20,587 bases of DNA from CBFIJI01 sp965662885 (GCA_965662885.1 CBFIJI010000027.1:1-20587); one strand, 5' to 3'. Shown: positions 1 through 8,519, numbered from the stretch's first letter. Made by a program: numbers and translations. The notes: generated by a model from the letters alone, not told the origin.

Positions 1-50
1 TCTCAGCAAGAATCCCAAATGGAGTCTCCCTAAACCCAATATCGAGATAG

Positions 51-185
51 CAATTTTACTATTTGTCAACGCCTTTGACAAAAACTAAAGGTATCGGTGG
101 GCCTTATCATAAAAATTATTTAAAAAGGCTAACGGATACCAAAGCCGAAGCCGACGTAAAAGTCTTAGTCCCTGATTATCAATAG
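51..185 (+). other. Possible 3' end of an upstream coding region (fragment)
   Basis: After an in-frame stop at 48-50, the frame reads without interruption to a TAG at 183-185. The predicted tail is protein-like (...GIGGPYHKNYLKRLTD... ending VKVLVPDYQ). A second frame is open from the left edge to a TAA at 86-88, so the real gene may cross the edge and switch frame near the A-rich stretch at 79-90. I do not recognise the protein. It could be the C-terminus of a gene cut by the window, a decayed gene or chance. Confidence 0.2.
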
Positions 186-210
186 TATGACCAACAGACA
201 CAACATTTGT

Positions 211-243
211 TTGATCTAGCATAAAAAAAATTCACTACTTTTA
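211..243 (+). promoter_or_regulatory. Candidate promoter for the DUF5009 acyltransferase gene
   Basis: A TTG (211-213) lies 22 nt upstream of TACTTTTA (236-243), which matches the Bacteroidota -7 consensus TAnnTTTG at all but the last base. The start codon follows 24 nt after the octamer. The spacing fits the family's usual 19-23 nt, but the match is imperfect and the region is very AT-rich. Confidence 0.3.
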
Positions 244-267
244 ATTCTACCCAATTTCCAAAAGACA

Positions 268-1365
268 ATGCTTACACTTTCCCAAAACCGTATCCGTTCT
301 ATAGACATCCTAAGGGGTTTCGACATGCTGATGATTGTTTTAGCAGACCAGTTTTTTTCTAAACTTGACAAAGGCGTAGGCTCCGATTTAACTAGAGCAT
401 TAGCCCAACAATTCTCTCACCCAGAATGGTTGGGGTTTCGATTTTATGACATCATCATGCCTCTATTCCTCTTTGTCGTGGGAGCAGTAATTCCATTTTC
501 AATTTCAAAATACATCGAGAACTCCGACAACAGAAAATCCCTTTACCTAAAGTTGTTGAAGAGATTCTTTCTACTTTTTTTACTCGGTTGGATCGTTCAG
601 GGCAACTTATTGGATTTTGACCTTTCTACATTCCAAATTTTCAGTAATACTTTACAGGCTATTGCCGTGGGATATGTCTTCACTACAATTGCCTATCTCT
701 ATCTTAAACCCAAATACAGACTGCTGCTTTTTATCGCCTGTTTGCTTGTGTATGGTCTGCTATTGACCCTGCCCATAATACCGGGTATTGGCAGGAGTAG
801 CCTTGTACCCGATGCAAACTTTGCTCTTTATGTTGATCATTTGATTTTTGGACCTTTTGATGATGGATATCAATATACTTGGTTTTTGTCTGGGCTGGGC
901 TTTACCGCCACCACCCTTTCTGGCTTGTTTGCTGGAATGCTCATTAAAAATCAAAAAGACAAAATAAAGGTTGTCAAAACCCTATTTATTTACGGTATAA
1001 TTGCTCTTTCCATAGGGCTTTTTGCCAATCTCTGGCACCCCATCGTAAAGAAGATATGGTCTTCCTCTTTTGTCTTGGTTTCTTCTGGAATTTGTTATTT
1101 CCTAATGGCCGTTTTTTATTGGATTATAGACGTCAAACAAAAATTTAAATGGGCCTTTTTCCTTAAAGTAATTGGAATGAACGCCATTACTGCCTATGTA
1201 ATTAGTCATGTTTTACCTTTTCCCAAAATTGCTGGATTTCTCCTTTATGGTTTGGCACCCTACACTGGAAACTATTACGAATTGATCACGGTCATTGGAG
1301 GTTTTGCTTTGCTCTATCTTTTACTGTGGTACATGTACAAAAACAAAACATTTATCAAGGTGTAA
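268..1365 (+). CDS. COG4299/DUF5009-type multi-pass acyltransferase-like membrane protein
   Basis: This is a polytopic inner-membrane protein of 365 residues with about ten hydrophobic segments. The N-terminus has the family signature RSIDILRGFDM (residues 10-20), followed by H51-PEW and the GFRFYDIIMPLFLFVVG segment (57-72). These are the hallmarks of the bacterial heparan-alpha-glucosaminide N-acetyltransferase-like group (COG4299, DUF5009, related to YeiB/acyltransferase 3). Members are thought to move acyl groups across the membrane onto sugars, but the substrate here is unknown. Length is normal for the family and the protein looks intact. The ATG at 268 is the first Met before the conserved motif and has no Shine-Dalgarno sequence, as is usual in this phylum. 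The gene converges on the lipoprotein gene at 1441, with 75 nt between them and no clear terminator. The family call is firm; the biochemical role is inference. Confidence 0.85.
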   Translation: MLTLSQNRIRSIDILRGFDMLMIVLADQFFSKLDKGVGSDLTRALAQQFSHPEWLGFRFYDIIMPLFLFVVGAVIPFSISKYIENSDNRKSLYLKLLKRFFLLFLLGWIVQGNLLDFDLSTFQIFSNTLQAIAVGYVFTTIAYLYLKPKYRLLLFIACLLVYGLLLTLPIIPGIGRSSLVPDANFALYVDHLIFGPFDDGYQYTWFLSGLGFTATTLSGLFAGMLIKNQKDKIKVVKTLFIYGIIALSIGLFANLWHPIVKKIWSSSFVLVSSGICYFLMAVFYWIIDVKQKFKWAFFLKVIGMNAITAYVISHVLPFPKIAGFLLYGLAPYTGNYYELITVIGGFALLYLLLWYMYKNKTFIKV

Positions 1366-1440
1366 GTGATTTATAGACCATTTTTAATGTGCCTGTTTTC
1401 ACTTTGCATTTACTCAGCTGAAGGTTGATAAAAACAATCG

Positions 1441-2172
1441 TTATTCCGTCCGAAATAGTAGCGTGGTGGTAAAGGAGCTATTGGCTCCATCACTGGATTT
1501 TATTCTCCAAAAATAGAGGGTGTCTGGCAAAACGGAGAGCTCCAAGGTATTGACCTGTATATCCACATGTTCGGGCTTGGGAGTTTGAGCACCATCAATC
1601 GTATCAAAATAGAGGGTGTAGGTAAGAGGATCGTCATCGGGATCTGCACCTTCCCATTCAAGGACTACCTTTCCTTCATCTGGAAGGACTAAAGCACCTG
1701 AAGTGGGTGCAATAATGGAAGCTGGAAAGGGGGCATAGTTGATAATCCCGTCTCCAGGGACATAAAAACGCCATTGTTCACTGGTTCCAACCTCAGTGGA
1801 ATTGACAGAGCGTGAAATTATTTGCCATGAATAGGGGTAGTTTTTTTCAAGTACTAAATCGTCTGAATTAGACGTAATAAAAGTTTTAAGCTGTTCTTTT
1901 TCGGTCTCTAGATTAATTACTTTTAAATCGTAACTAGTAGTATTCTCGGTAGATTCCCAATTAAAATCTATTTTCCTAAGGCTGGTTGAAACATCCTCAC
2001 CCTCTTGACATGTTTGTGCATCCACAGGGCTTATCAATGTAGGAGTGGAGGGCGCCGGCCCCTGCGGTTGTCCTAAGGGTTCCTCTGGCTCCTCTTGAGG
2101 GGTCCAATTGTCACCACTACAGGAAGATACCATAAAAAGGACCGAACAAAATATCAGAAACTGTGTTTTCAT
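1441..2172 (-). CDS. Two-domain (fibronectin III-like) surface lipoprotein, third gene of the DUF1800-DUF1501 operon
   Basis: This protein of 243 residues opens with a lipoprotein signal: a positive start, a hydrophobic stretch and the lipobox VSSC, with lipidation expected at Cys18. A Pro/Glu/Gln-rich linker follows (about 22-43). Two beta-rich domains come next, each with the pattern of fibronectin type III-like modules: roughly 44-136 (F-x-W...YDLKV...YPYSWQI) and 148-243 (APTSG...LEWEGADPDDDPLTYTLYFDT...YFWRIKSSDG...F). The second copy carries the acidic DPDDDPLTY loop common in cadherin/FN3-like domains of Bacteroidota surface proteins. No catalytic motif is visible. The start codon overlaps the DUF1501 stop codon (ATGA at 2169-2172), so it is very probably translated with that gene. 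The likely role is a cell-surface or periplasmic partner of the two upstream proteins, possibly binding carbohydrate or protein; this is inference from position and fold type. Confidence 0.8.
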   Translation of the reverse strand: MKTQFLIFCSVLFMVSSCSGDNWTPQEEPEEPLGQPQGPAPSTPTLISPVDAQTCQEGEDVSTSLRKIDFNWESTENTTSYDLKVINLETEKEQLKTFITSNSDDLVLEKNYPYSWQIISRSVNSTEVGTSEQWRFYVPGDGIINYAPFPASIIAPTSGALVLPDEGKVVLEWEGADPDDDPLTYTLYFDTIDGAQTPKPEHVDIQVNTLELSVLPDTLYFWRIKSSDGANSSFTTTLLFRTE

Positions 2173-4265
2173 TTTTTGATGATTTTTTGGCTAGTTTGAA
2201 CGGTTGTACCATTGACTTTTACCACGTAGAAATCCGTTTTTAATGCAGTAAGTTCCAACGGAAACGATCTTGAATAGGGAATACTGTGCTGCTTACTGTA
2301 CATTTGTTGTCCAGAGGTATTATAGATTTCCACACGAACTTCTGTATCTGTTCCAGGAACAACGACATTGAGCTCGTTCTCAAATGGATTGGGAAACAAA
2401 CGAACGTTTTCAGAAATAAAAATTTCTTCTTGGTGTGTCCCCTGACAATCAAGGGGTGTAGTAATTTTAATCTTATTTTGTCCTGTTCTTAAATTACCCA
2501 TATAATATTGGGTGGTAATCGTTTCTTTTTGCCCATTGATTTCCACTACATATTCAGAAGCTCCGGAAAGTTGAATCCCAATGGAGCGCTCTGTAACGTT
2601 AACTTTCGACCTGGCCGTTAATGGTTCGGGTTCGGTTATTTGAACCTCAAAAGTCTGCATATAATTAATTTTTCCTTCCACGGTAATATTCAGGGTATAA
2701 ATGCCAACATCAAGGGCACTAAGTTCCAATTTATTGGTTTCAGTACCGTTGATCGTTCCCGTGGTGTTCAATTGTGGAATGGCTATGTTATAGTTATAAT
2801 TTGTATCGGTGACAGTCACTTCTATACTCCCATCTTGCGCTCCTATACAGGTGGCCGATTTGGTCATGACGGTATAATTGGTAGTAGGCATTGAAAATAC
2901 CTCACAGCCCGTAAGATCGACCATTGCACCAGGTAATGTATTTTCACATACATCATTTATGTTTGCAACTCCATCATTGTCCGTATCAATATAAGCCTCT
3001 AAAATAATGGGGAGTTGATCAAAATCTCTGTAAAGCACTTCTTTACTAGTTGTATTGGTTCCACCCAACCATTGATTGATTACTGAGGAATAAATTTGTT
3101 TAAAGTCAAATTCAGACGCTAAGTTGTCTTCTCGAGTAGCATTGGGAGGGATATACGGGTTTTGCCCCAAGATGGAAGGATCAATTTTATTTCCAAAGAG
3201 CATCATTGGTCCGGCAGACCCATGGTCCGTTCCTTTTGAACCGTTGGAAATTATGGTTCTTCCAAATTCAGAAAAAGTCATCGTCAATACATCATCACTT
3301 TTTCCAGAAGCATCCAAATTTTGAATAAATGCTGTGACAGCATCATTTAATTCTTGCATGAGGTTCGCATGTTCCCCGTTGGTATGGTCATTGGCATCTA
3401 CCTGATTGTCGTGGGTGTCAAAACCACCTAGTTGAACCATGTAGATTCGTGATTTAAGTCCTCCGTTAATTAGTCGTCCAACAATTTCCAATTGTTTTCC
3501 AAGGTTAGTGTTGGGATAATCGTATTCACTTTCTGTTTTCTCATAAGCTTCTTTAACAATTCCACTGTAGAGATTAGATTGCTTGGCAATCAACTGAATA
3601 TACTTTAATTTGATCCCTTTGATATCGTTGGGATAAACGTTATCAAAATCATTAATGATTTCTTGAAACTGAGATGGGCTATTGGCAATAAAACTAGTAA
3701 AAGAGGAGTCCCCTGTAAACAGTAACGAAGATTGATAGCCCAGTTCAATCGCTAGAGGATGGGGATAATTTGTATTGGGAAAGTTGTACGGATATCCTGG
3801 GTGTTGGTTTTCTACATAACGTCCCATCCAACCGCTAGTAACATACTCATCAGAGGCAGAGCCCGATTGCCAAATATCCATCGAACGAAAGTGAGAGAAA
3901 TCGGGATTAGGGTAACCTACATTTTGAATAATCTTAAAACGGTCTTCTTCAAATAAAGGTTTAAAATTAGAGAGTTTTGGATGCAAGCCTAAGTCATTTT
4001 GTCCCAAATCAATGATCTTGTTTTCGGGAAGGACAACGTGTGGTCGAACATTGTTAAGGCTGGACATTTCATTGAGTGGAATAATGGTGTTCAATCCGTC
4101 ATTTCCACCGTCCAATCGAATCAATACCAAAACATTTCCATCTTGGAGGGTATTGGAGAGCAAGGAATCACTGGTGAAGTCGAGCTTGTCAAACCCCAAA
4201 GAGGAAAACAGCGTTGGGTAGGCTGCTGCATGGGCGAGGTTGTGTAAAAAATCTCTTCTTTTCAT
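2169..4265 (-). CDS. DUF1501 protein with T9SS type A C-terminal sorting domain
   Basis: This is an exported protein of 698 residues. The N-terminus MKRRDFLHNLAHAAA resembles a twin-arginine signal, as is usual for DUF1501 proteins. Residues ~43-425 are the DUF1501 domain, a member of the alkaline phosphatase/sulfatase-like superfamily: LIRLDGGNDGLNT (48-60), LGGFDTHDNQ (279-288) and FSEFGRTIISNGSKGTDHG (331-349) supply the acidic and His residues expected at the metal site. A thrombospondin type 3-like calcium motif follows (DTDNDGVANINDVC, 427-440). Then come an SprB-like beta segment (about 461-550), a linker, and a C-terminal sorting domain (about 622-698: LFPNPFENELNV, ending KIIKK) that should send the protein through the type IX system. 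It starts one base inside the DUF1800 stop codon (TAATG) and overlaps the lipoprotein gene by ATGA. No enzyme activity is established for the family. Confidence 0.92.
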   Translation of the reverse strand: MKRRDFLHNLAHAAAYPTLFSSLGFDKLDFTSDSLLSNTLQDGNVLVLIRLDGGNDGLNTIIPLNEMSSLNNVRPHVVLPENKIIDLGQNDLGLHPKLSNFKPLFEEDRFKIIQNVGYPNPDFSHFRSMDIWQSGSASDEYVTSGWMGRYVENQHPGYPYNFPNTNYPHPLAIELGYQSSLLFTGDSSFTSFIANSPSQFQEIINDFDNVYPNDIKGIKLKYIQLIAKQSNLYSGIVKEAYEKTESEYDYPNTNLGKQLEIVGRLINGGLKSRIYMVQLGGFDTHDNQVDANDHTNGEHANLMQELNDAVTAFIQNLDASGKSDDVLTMTFSEFGRTIISNGSKGTDHGSAGPMMLFGNKIDPSILGQNPYIPPNATREDNLASEFDFKQIYSSVINQWLGGTNTTSKEVLYRDFDQLPIILEAYIDTDNDGVANINDVCENTLPGAMVDLTGCEVFSMPTTNYTVMTKSATCIGAQDGSIEVTVTDTNYNYNIAIPQLNTTGTINGTETNKLELSALDVGIYTLNITVEGKINYMQTFEVQITEPEPLTARSKVNVTERSIGIQLSGASEYVVEINGQKETITTQYYMGNLRTGQNKIKITTPLDCQGTHQEEIFISENVRLFPNPFENELNVVVPGTDTEVRVEIYNTSGQQMYSKQHSIPYSRSFPLELTALKTDFYVVKVNGTTVQTSQKIIKK

Positions 4266-6070
4266 TAGAATAAATGTATTTCGCCCAATTGGAACATTTG
4301 ACTTAGTATTAGTTTAAAACGCCAGGTCAAATTGTCTCGATTTATTTGTGTGGGGTTTTCCTTGTATTCATTGACAGCTTCAGTCCAATAAGTTTCACTC
4401 AAACTTCCCAATACAGATTTCACTATGCGTTCACGACTTTGTTCTGGAATAGGACACCCTAATAAACGATCGGTCATCTCGTCTAATAAAGCATTTAAGT
4501 TGTCGTGGTTTTCAAAAGACAATAAATAGCCCACATGATCCATATAGATATAAACACTATTTCCCAACCACATACCCCATTGGGTGTAGTTACTGGTTAT
4601 TTGTGCTTTGTTTTGAATGGAGACAGAGTTGATCCAAAACAAATCATAAACAGGGGCTTGATAGAAGGCTGGCCAACCGGAAACATTGGGAGGAGATCCA
4701 AAAGCGACCCCTTGATTCCCTAGTATGCCTTTAAAATTTTTAAAGAAATAATATGTCCATGAAATGGGGTCTGTAAATTTTTCTGGAAGCACATAGTCTG
4801 GATTATTAACCTGAGTATTGTTAATTAGTTGTCCATTAAATAAATCGATTTCTTTGACCATTCCAAACACAAATTCCAAAGGAGATTTGATCATTGACTT
4901 GTAGAGCGTTTCGTCGAAAAAATGTTCACTTCCTAATAAAACCTTCAAGGTTGCCGCCAAATTAAAGTTATTGTTCTTCATGATTTCTGCCAAAGGCAGA
5001 ATGATGTTGTTTTCAACCTCTTCCGTTATTTCAGGATAAACAAAAAATTGATATAGCCTTCGGGAAAGATAAATAGCTGATTCATCCGTTTCAAAAATCA
5101 TATCTATAAGGTCATTGAGCTCTTCTGATCCAGCTGTTTCCCCACTTCTTCCATGAATGAGACGGTTCCCGTAAAACTCTGAAAATTGTTTGTCTCCAGT
5201 ATCGTGGTTGATTGGATCAAATTTTGCAACGACAGGACCTTCCGTAAAGACAGAAGGATAATCAACTTGCCACCCTACCAGTAATCGTGCTATTTCACGA
5301 ACATCCGATTCTGTAAATTTTGAAAAAGGTCTTTTCCCTACCGTAAATAATTCTTGAATTTCTCTGGCAAAATTTTCATCAGGAGTTTGTTTTTTACTTT
5401 GTCCTAAGTTTAAATAGACCAACATTGCTGGGTTAACCGTAACGTTAAAGATGGTTTCTTTATAGTTGGCAAATGCAGCATCAAATAGAAATTTATAATA
5501 GCTGTAAAGTCCTTTGTTGTCAATAGATGTTCCACCATCAGTCGGAAGTAGATTATGAAAAAAATAAAATAGTTTCCAGTGAATGGAAGTACTTTGGAAA
5601 TAAATACGTTTGTACAGCCACGCATCAATAGCCTTTTTTCTTCTACTTTCATCATTCTCGTAAAACCCATCTTGATTTCTTTGGGTTGACGTATTATTGA
5701 TAAAGGGTTCTCCGGGTCCGACATCGTCAACACCATATTTTTCCCTGTAGGCTTCTGGCGTTAAGTCAAAATAATAATTATTAACGGGTTCGTCTGCAAT
5801 TTCTGGTGTAAATAGTAGCGCCAAAGATTCTTCCAAACTTAAGTTCTCTAGATCGGTGAGATGTCGTTTTGAAAAACCCATTAAACACCTGTTGAGCAAA
5901 TGCTTTTTCTGAGCATACTCCCACGGCCCAGTGTAAGGATCCAAACTGAATGACGTTTGTTTTTTTACACTTTTTCGAGCTTGAACAATGTGTTTTAAAT
6001 CTACCTTATCCTTGTAGAAAGCTTCAACAACATCTAGCGACTCTTCACCATTAATACTTTCTTTATTCAT
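4265..6070 (-). CDS. DUF1800 domain protein, first gene of the operon
   Basis: This 601-residue protein is recognised by the DUF1800 signatures: HLLNRCLMGFS (57-67), the WKLFYFFHNLL helix (165-175), the diagnostic NFAREIQELFTVGK (233-246) followed by an arginine-rich helix ending RLLVGW, KSPLEF (395-400) and PPNVSGWP (460-467). The family is largely alpha-helical and of unknown function, and it nearly always travels with DUF1501, as here. No signal peptide, lipobox or sorting domain is visible: the N-terminus is charged (MNKESINGEE). Either the protein stays in the cytoplasm or it is exported bound to its signal-bearing DUF1501 partner. Its stop codon shares a base with the DUF1501 start. A -7-like octamer sits 20 nt upstream of the ATG, which supports this start. 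Family assignment is strong; role unknown. Confidence 0.9.
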   Translation of the reverse strand: MNKESINGEESLDVVEAFYKDKVDLKHIVQARKSVKKQTSFSLDPYTGPWEYAQKKHLLNRCLMGFSKRHLTDLENLSLEESLALLFTPEIADEPVNNYYFDLTPEAYREKYGVDDVGPGEPFINNTSTQRNQDGFYENDESRRKKAIDAWLYKRIYFQSTSIHWKLFYFFHNLLPTDGGTSIDNKGLYSYYKFLFDAAFANYKETIFNVTVNPAMLVYLNLGQSKKQTPDENFAREIQELFTVGKRPFSKFTESDVREIARLLVGWQVDYPSVFTEGPVVAKFDPINHDTGDKQFSEFYGNRLIHGRSGETAGSEELNDLIDMIFETDESAIYLSRRLYQFFVYPEITEEVENNIILPLAEIMKNNNFNLAATLKVLLGSEHFFDETLYKSMIKSPLEFVFGMVKEIDLFNGQLINNTQVNNPDYVLPEKFTDPISWTYYFFKNFKGILGNQGVAFGSPPNVSGWPAFYQAPVYDLFWINSVSIQNKAQITSNYTQWGMWLGNSVYIYMDHVGYLLSFENHDNLNALLDEMTDRLLGCPIPEQSRERIVKSVLGSLSETYWTEAVNEYKENPTQINRDNLTWRFKLILSQMFQLGEIHLF

Positions 6071-6089
6071 TAAAATAGTAAATACTCAA

Positions 6090-6097
6090 CAAAATTA
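6090..6097 (-). promoter_or_regulatory. Candidate -7 element for the DUF1800-DUF1501-lipoprotein operon
   Basis: On the minus strand the sequence TAATTTTG matches TAnnTTTG exactly and ends 20 nt before the DUF1800 ATG, giving a leader of about 10-15 nt. No good TTG -33 element lies at the usual 19-23 nt spacing. The same 98-bp region must also drive the divergent Rieske gene, for which I see no convincing octamer. Confidence 0.45.
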
Positions 6098-6168
6098 GGT
6101 AATTTTAATTAAGATTGTAATTCTCCAAGGCCAAATAACACATTTTTTAAAAAAAATTAATCTATCTT

Positions 6169-6684
6169 ATGAAGAGAAAAAAATTTTTACAAACCGCCTG
6201 CCCCTTAATCGGTTTGGGGATTGTTGATCTTGGTTTATTGGCGGCCTGTACTAAAGAGGGGGCGCAAGAGTCTCCCCCCATTGAAGTCATCCCAGTAGAA
6301 GAACAAGAATATTTAGATATAAAAGCCCAGCTAGGTGCTGAAAATGCTTTAGAAATCGACGGGAATCTATATCTCAATTTAAGCCATAGCAATTATACGG
6401 AATTGGATACTATTGAGGGTTTTGTGAATGACCTGAATGAAAGGGTTCTTCTAGTCCGTTCCAATGAAACCACAGTTTTAGCATTTGACAATTGCTGTCC
6501 ACATCGTGGAACGCGCAATCAGTGGACGTATTCAAATAGTAGTTTTCAATGCAATAACCATGGGAATAGTTTTGGGATTGAAGAAAACGATACAGCATTT
6601 TGTAATTCTAGTCGGGAAGACGGAAATCTTTTACAATACAGTACTTCGCTTTACAAAGATTTACTCAAAATCTCCTTTGATTAA
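6169..6684 (+). CDS. Rieske [2Fe-2S] lipoprotein
   Basis: This is a 171-residue membrane-anchored iron-sulfur protein. The N-terminus is a lipoprotein signal (MKRKKFLQT..., lipobox LAAC, lipidation at Cys27), so the domain should be tethered in the periplasm or envelope. The cluster-binding motifs are complete: C110-P-H112-R-G and, 15 residues on, C128-N-N-H131-G, fitting C-x-H-x(15-17)-C-x2-H. Nothing besides a small Rieske domain is present, so this is an electron carrier rather than an oxygenase. The ATG is the first codon of a textbook lipoprotein signal, which fixes the start. The gene is divergent from the DUF1800 operon across 98 bp, and this placement suggests a shared process. Electron donor and acceptor are unknown. 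Two adjacent cysteines (109-110) precede the motif; only the second fits the ligand spacing. Confidence 0.85.
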   Translation: MKRKKFLQTACPLIGLGIVDLGLLAACTKEGAQESPPIEVIPVEEQEYLDIKAQLGAENALEIDGNLYLNLSHSNYTELDTIEGFVNDLNERVLLVRSNETTVLAFDNCCPHRGTRNQWTYSNSSFQCNNHGNSFGIEENDTAFCNSSREDGNLLQYSTSLYKDLLKISFD

Positions 6685-6857
6685 AATCGAATTCTAATGG
6701 CCTTTACAAGCCCATTTTACTAAAAAAAATTTCGTTGGATTGTTGGTAAAAGATAGGGGTCAATTTCTAGTTAAAACATTATTCATTTTTTAGAGGGATT
6801 TTTACTTTTTTATTAAAAAAAAACACTGCTTTTTCAGTTGTTGAAATTTATTTTAAG

Positions 6858-6895
6858 TAGCCTCTAAAAAAGAGGAGCTAAAATTCATTTTTTTT
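6858..6895 (+). terminator. Hairpin followed by a T-run, possible terminator after the Rieske gene
   Basis: CCTCT (6861-6865) pairs with AGAGG (6871-6875) around an A5 loop, extended by TAG/CTA across a 2-nt bulge. A run of eight T starts at 6888. The T-run lies 8 nt beyond the hairpin, further than in a classical terminator. The hairpin is about 175 nt after the Rieske stop and 60 nt before the hydrolase start. Confidence 0.3.
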
Positions 6896-6941
6896 CTACT
6901 TTCAAGGAGTATTTTGATTTTACTTAAAATTAGTGTCCTCT

Positions 6942-7754
6942 ATGTTAAAGCTCTTAAAGTTATTGGAACGTATAAGCCCCTACTGGGCGGCATTAATTAT
7001 TTATCAATTTCTTTCACGACCGAAAAAGAGACCCGTAAAACAGCACGAAACTCAGATTTTAGACAAAGCGGAAAAGCAGACGATGCTCTACCAAGGTAAA
7101 CGTATCACTGGATATGTTTGGGGAAAAGAAGAACAACCAATAGTGATGTTAATCCACGGTTGGGAGGGACGCGCTGGTAATTTTGGTTCGATTGTAACAT
7201 TACTTCACTCACTTGGTTATTGTGTCATAGCGTATGATGGTCCTGCACATGGAACTAGCGAAGTGAGAGGAACGAGTATGTTTAGTTATGCGCACTTTGT
7301 CAACGATCGAATTGGAGCCATCAACCCTAAAATTATCATTACGCATTCCTTTGGAAGTGTTCCAACAATGATGGCACTGAGTCAACTGGAAAATTTAATC
7401 GTGGAACAAGTGATTTCCATTACAACCCCTTATGACTTTCGCCATTTTTTAGATCGGACAATGACAGAGGTCGGTTTGTCGGATGGGACTAAAAAAGAAT
7501 TGATTCAATTAATAGAAAAAAGGGATGCTGTAGATATGACTGCATTAAATATGACCTCAAGAGCTGCACTTCTTAAAGTGCAACCCAAAATAACAATTAT
7601 CCATTCGGAAGACGATAAGGTACTCCCTATTTCAGAATCATATCTCACTGAAAAAGCCTTACCCAACGCAGCACTCATTCCTTTAAAAAATGAAGGTCAT
7701 TATTCCATTCTGTGGGCTGAAGAAACCCTTCAAATTATACGAAAACTAATTTAA
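6942..7754 (+). CDS. Alpha/beta hydrolase (serine esterase-like)
   Basis: This 270-residue protein has a complete alpha/beta-hydrolase core. The oxyanion-hole motif is HGWEGRAGNF (72-81), and DGPAHGTS (99-106) resembles the DxxGxGxS strand region. The nucleophile elbow THSFGS places Ser136 in an H-S-F-G context, with Thr in place of the usual first Gly. The acid is Asp224 or Asp225 in HSEDDKVLP, and His253 lies in EGHYSI. An N-terminal hydrophobic helix (about 12-25, SPYWAALIIYQFL) may hold it at the membrane; there is no cleavable signal. The frame also allows a GTG start 9 nt upstream (6933), but the ATG at 6942 is preferred. The protein is likely an esterase or lipase-type enzyme; the substrate cannot be told. 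It converges on apt with 35 nt between stops. It looks intact. Confidence 0.85.
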   Translation: MLKLLKLLERISPYWAALIIYQFLSRPKKRPVKQHETQILDKAEKQTMLYQGKRITGYVWGKEEQPIVMLIHGWEGRAGNFGSIVTLLHSLGYCVIAYDGPAHGTSEVRGTSMFSYAHFVNDRIGAINPKIIITHSFGSVPTMMALSQLENLIVEQVISITTPYDFRHFLDRTMTEVGLSDGTKKELIQLIEKRDAVDMTALNMTSRAALLKVQPKITIIHSEDDKVLPISESYLTEKALPNAALIPLKNEGHYSILWAEETLQIIRKLI

Positions 7755-7789
7755 AAGCTGGCTTATTACCAAAATCCGTGCTGCTTCCT

Positions 7790-8317
7790 TTAATCGAATT
7801 TTACAAGGGCTTTTACACTAGAGTTTTGAACAAGCCCAATATCCACTAATACAATTTTATCAAGGACTTCTAGGCCTTGCCTCAGGCATAATTTTTCGGT
7901 GGCTTCCAAAGTTTTTCCAGTAGCAAAAACATCGTCAACAAGGACACAACTTCCTTGTGATAAGGGTTCTGAAAAAAGAGCCATTTCAAGACAATCAGTC
8001 CCATACTCCAAAGTATAGGGGACTTCTGCTTTATGGGCATTAGGGAGTTTTCCTTTTTTACGAACCATTCGAACTCCTCCTCCAAACTCCATGGCCAATG
8101 CTCCTGCAAATAAAAAGCCTCTGGCATCAATCCCTACCCAATAATCGGGTAATATTGAACACTGTTCCCCCATGGCGAGTATGGCTTTTTTAAAGGCTTT
8201 TGCATTCGCTAGCAGGGGTTGAATATCTCGATATACAATTCCTTTTTTCGGAAAATCTGATATGGCAGCTATCAGGGTTTTAAAGTAGTCACTTTCTTTG
8301 TTGTGGTTGGATATCAT
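7790..8317 (-). CDS. apt: Adenine phosphoribosyltransferase
   Basis: This cytoplasmic purine-salvage enzyme converts adenine plus PRPP to AMP and pyrophosphate. Family motifs, numbered from the ATG at 8317, are DFPKKGIVYRDIQPLL near the N-terminus, GIDARGFLFAGALA in the middle, RKKGKLP, and the PRPP-binding loop VLVDDVFATGKTLEA near the C-terminus. The length of 175 residues fits the family. The frame extends upstream to a TTG at 8354-8356 that would add 13 residues (LRRSIIYKLYPL) with no counterpart in known enzymes, so the ATG at 8315-8317 is taken as the start. The gene stands alone on its strand and converges with the hydrolase gene. The PRPP loop reads ATGKT where many homologues have ATGGT, a tolerated change. 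Confidence 0.93.
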   Translation of the reverse strand: MISNHNKESDYFKTLIAAISDFPKKGIVYRDIQPLLANAKAFKKAILAMGEQCSILPDYWVGIDARGFLFAGALAMEFGGGVRMVRKKGKLPNAHKAEVPYTLEYGTDCLEMALFSEPLSQGSCVLVDDVFATGKTLEATEKLCLRQGLEVLDKIVLVDIGLVQNSSVKALVKFD

Positions 8318-8519
8318 CAGAGGGTATAATTTGTAGATGATCGATCGTCTTAGCAAGAATTAGCGAATCATAAACATTTTTTATTGTTATAAAAGTCAAA
8401 AAATCCGTTTATAAACCCTAAATAAAAACTCTTTATTTTTCAAGTCAAGGGATAACTTTAGGAATTGAAGAGCCTTACGCTATGACTTCTTATGTTAAAA
8501 GTAGTCTTTTGGGAAGCTC

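Noticed and set aside
5410..5736. 108-codon minus-strand ORF inside the DUF1800 gene
   Set aside because: It is a shifted frame of the same strand within a well-supported gene, with no recognisable domain.
4265..6070. Frameshifted or truncated DUF1800
   Set aside because: All family signatures occur in order in one frame and the length is normal, so the gene is intact.
8318..8356. N-terminal extension of apt
   Set aside because: It needs a TTG start and adds residues with no counterpart in the family; the ATG at 8317 gives the normal N-terminus.
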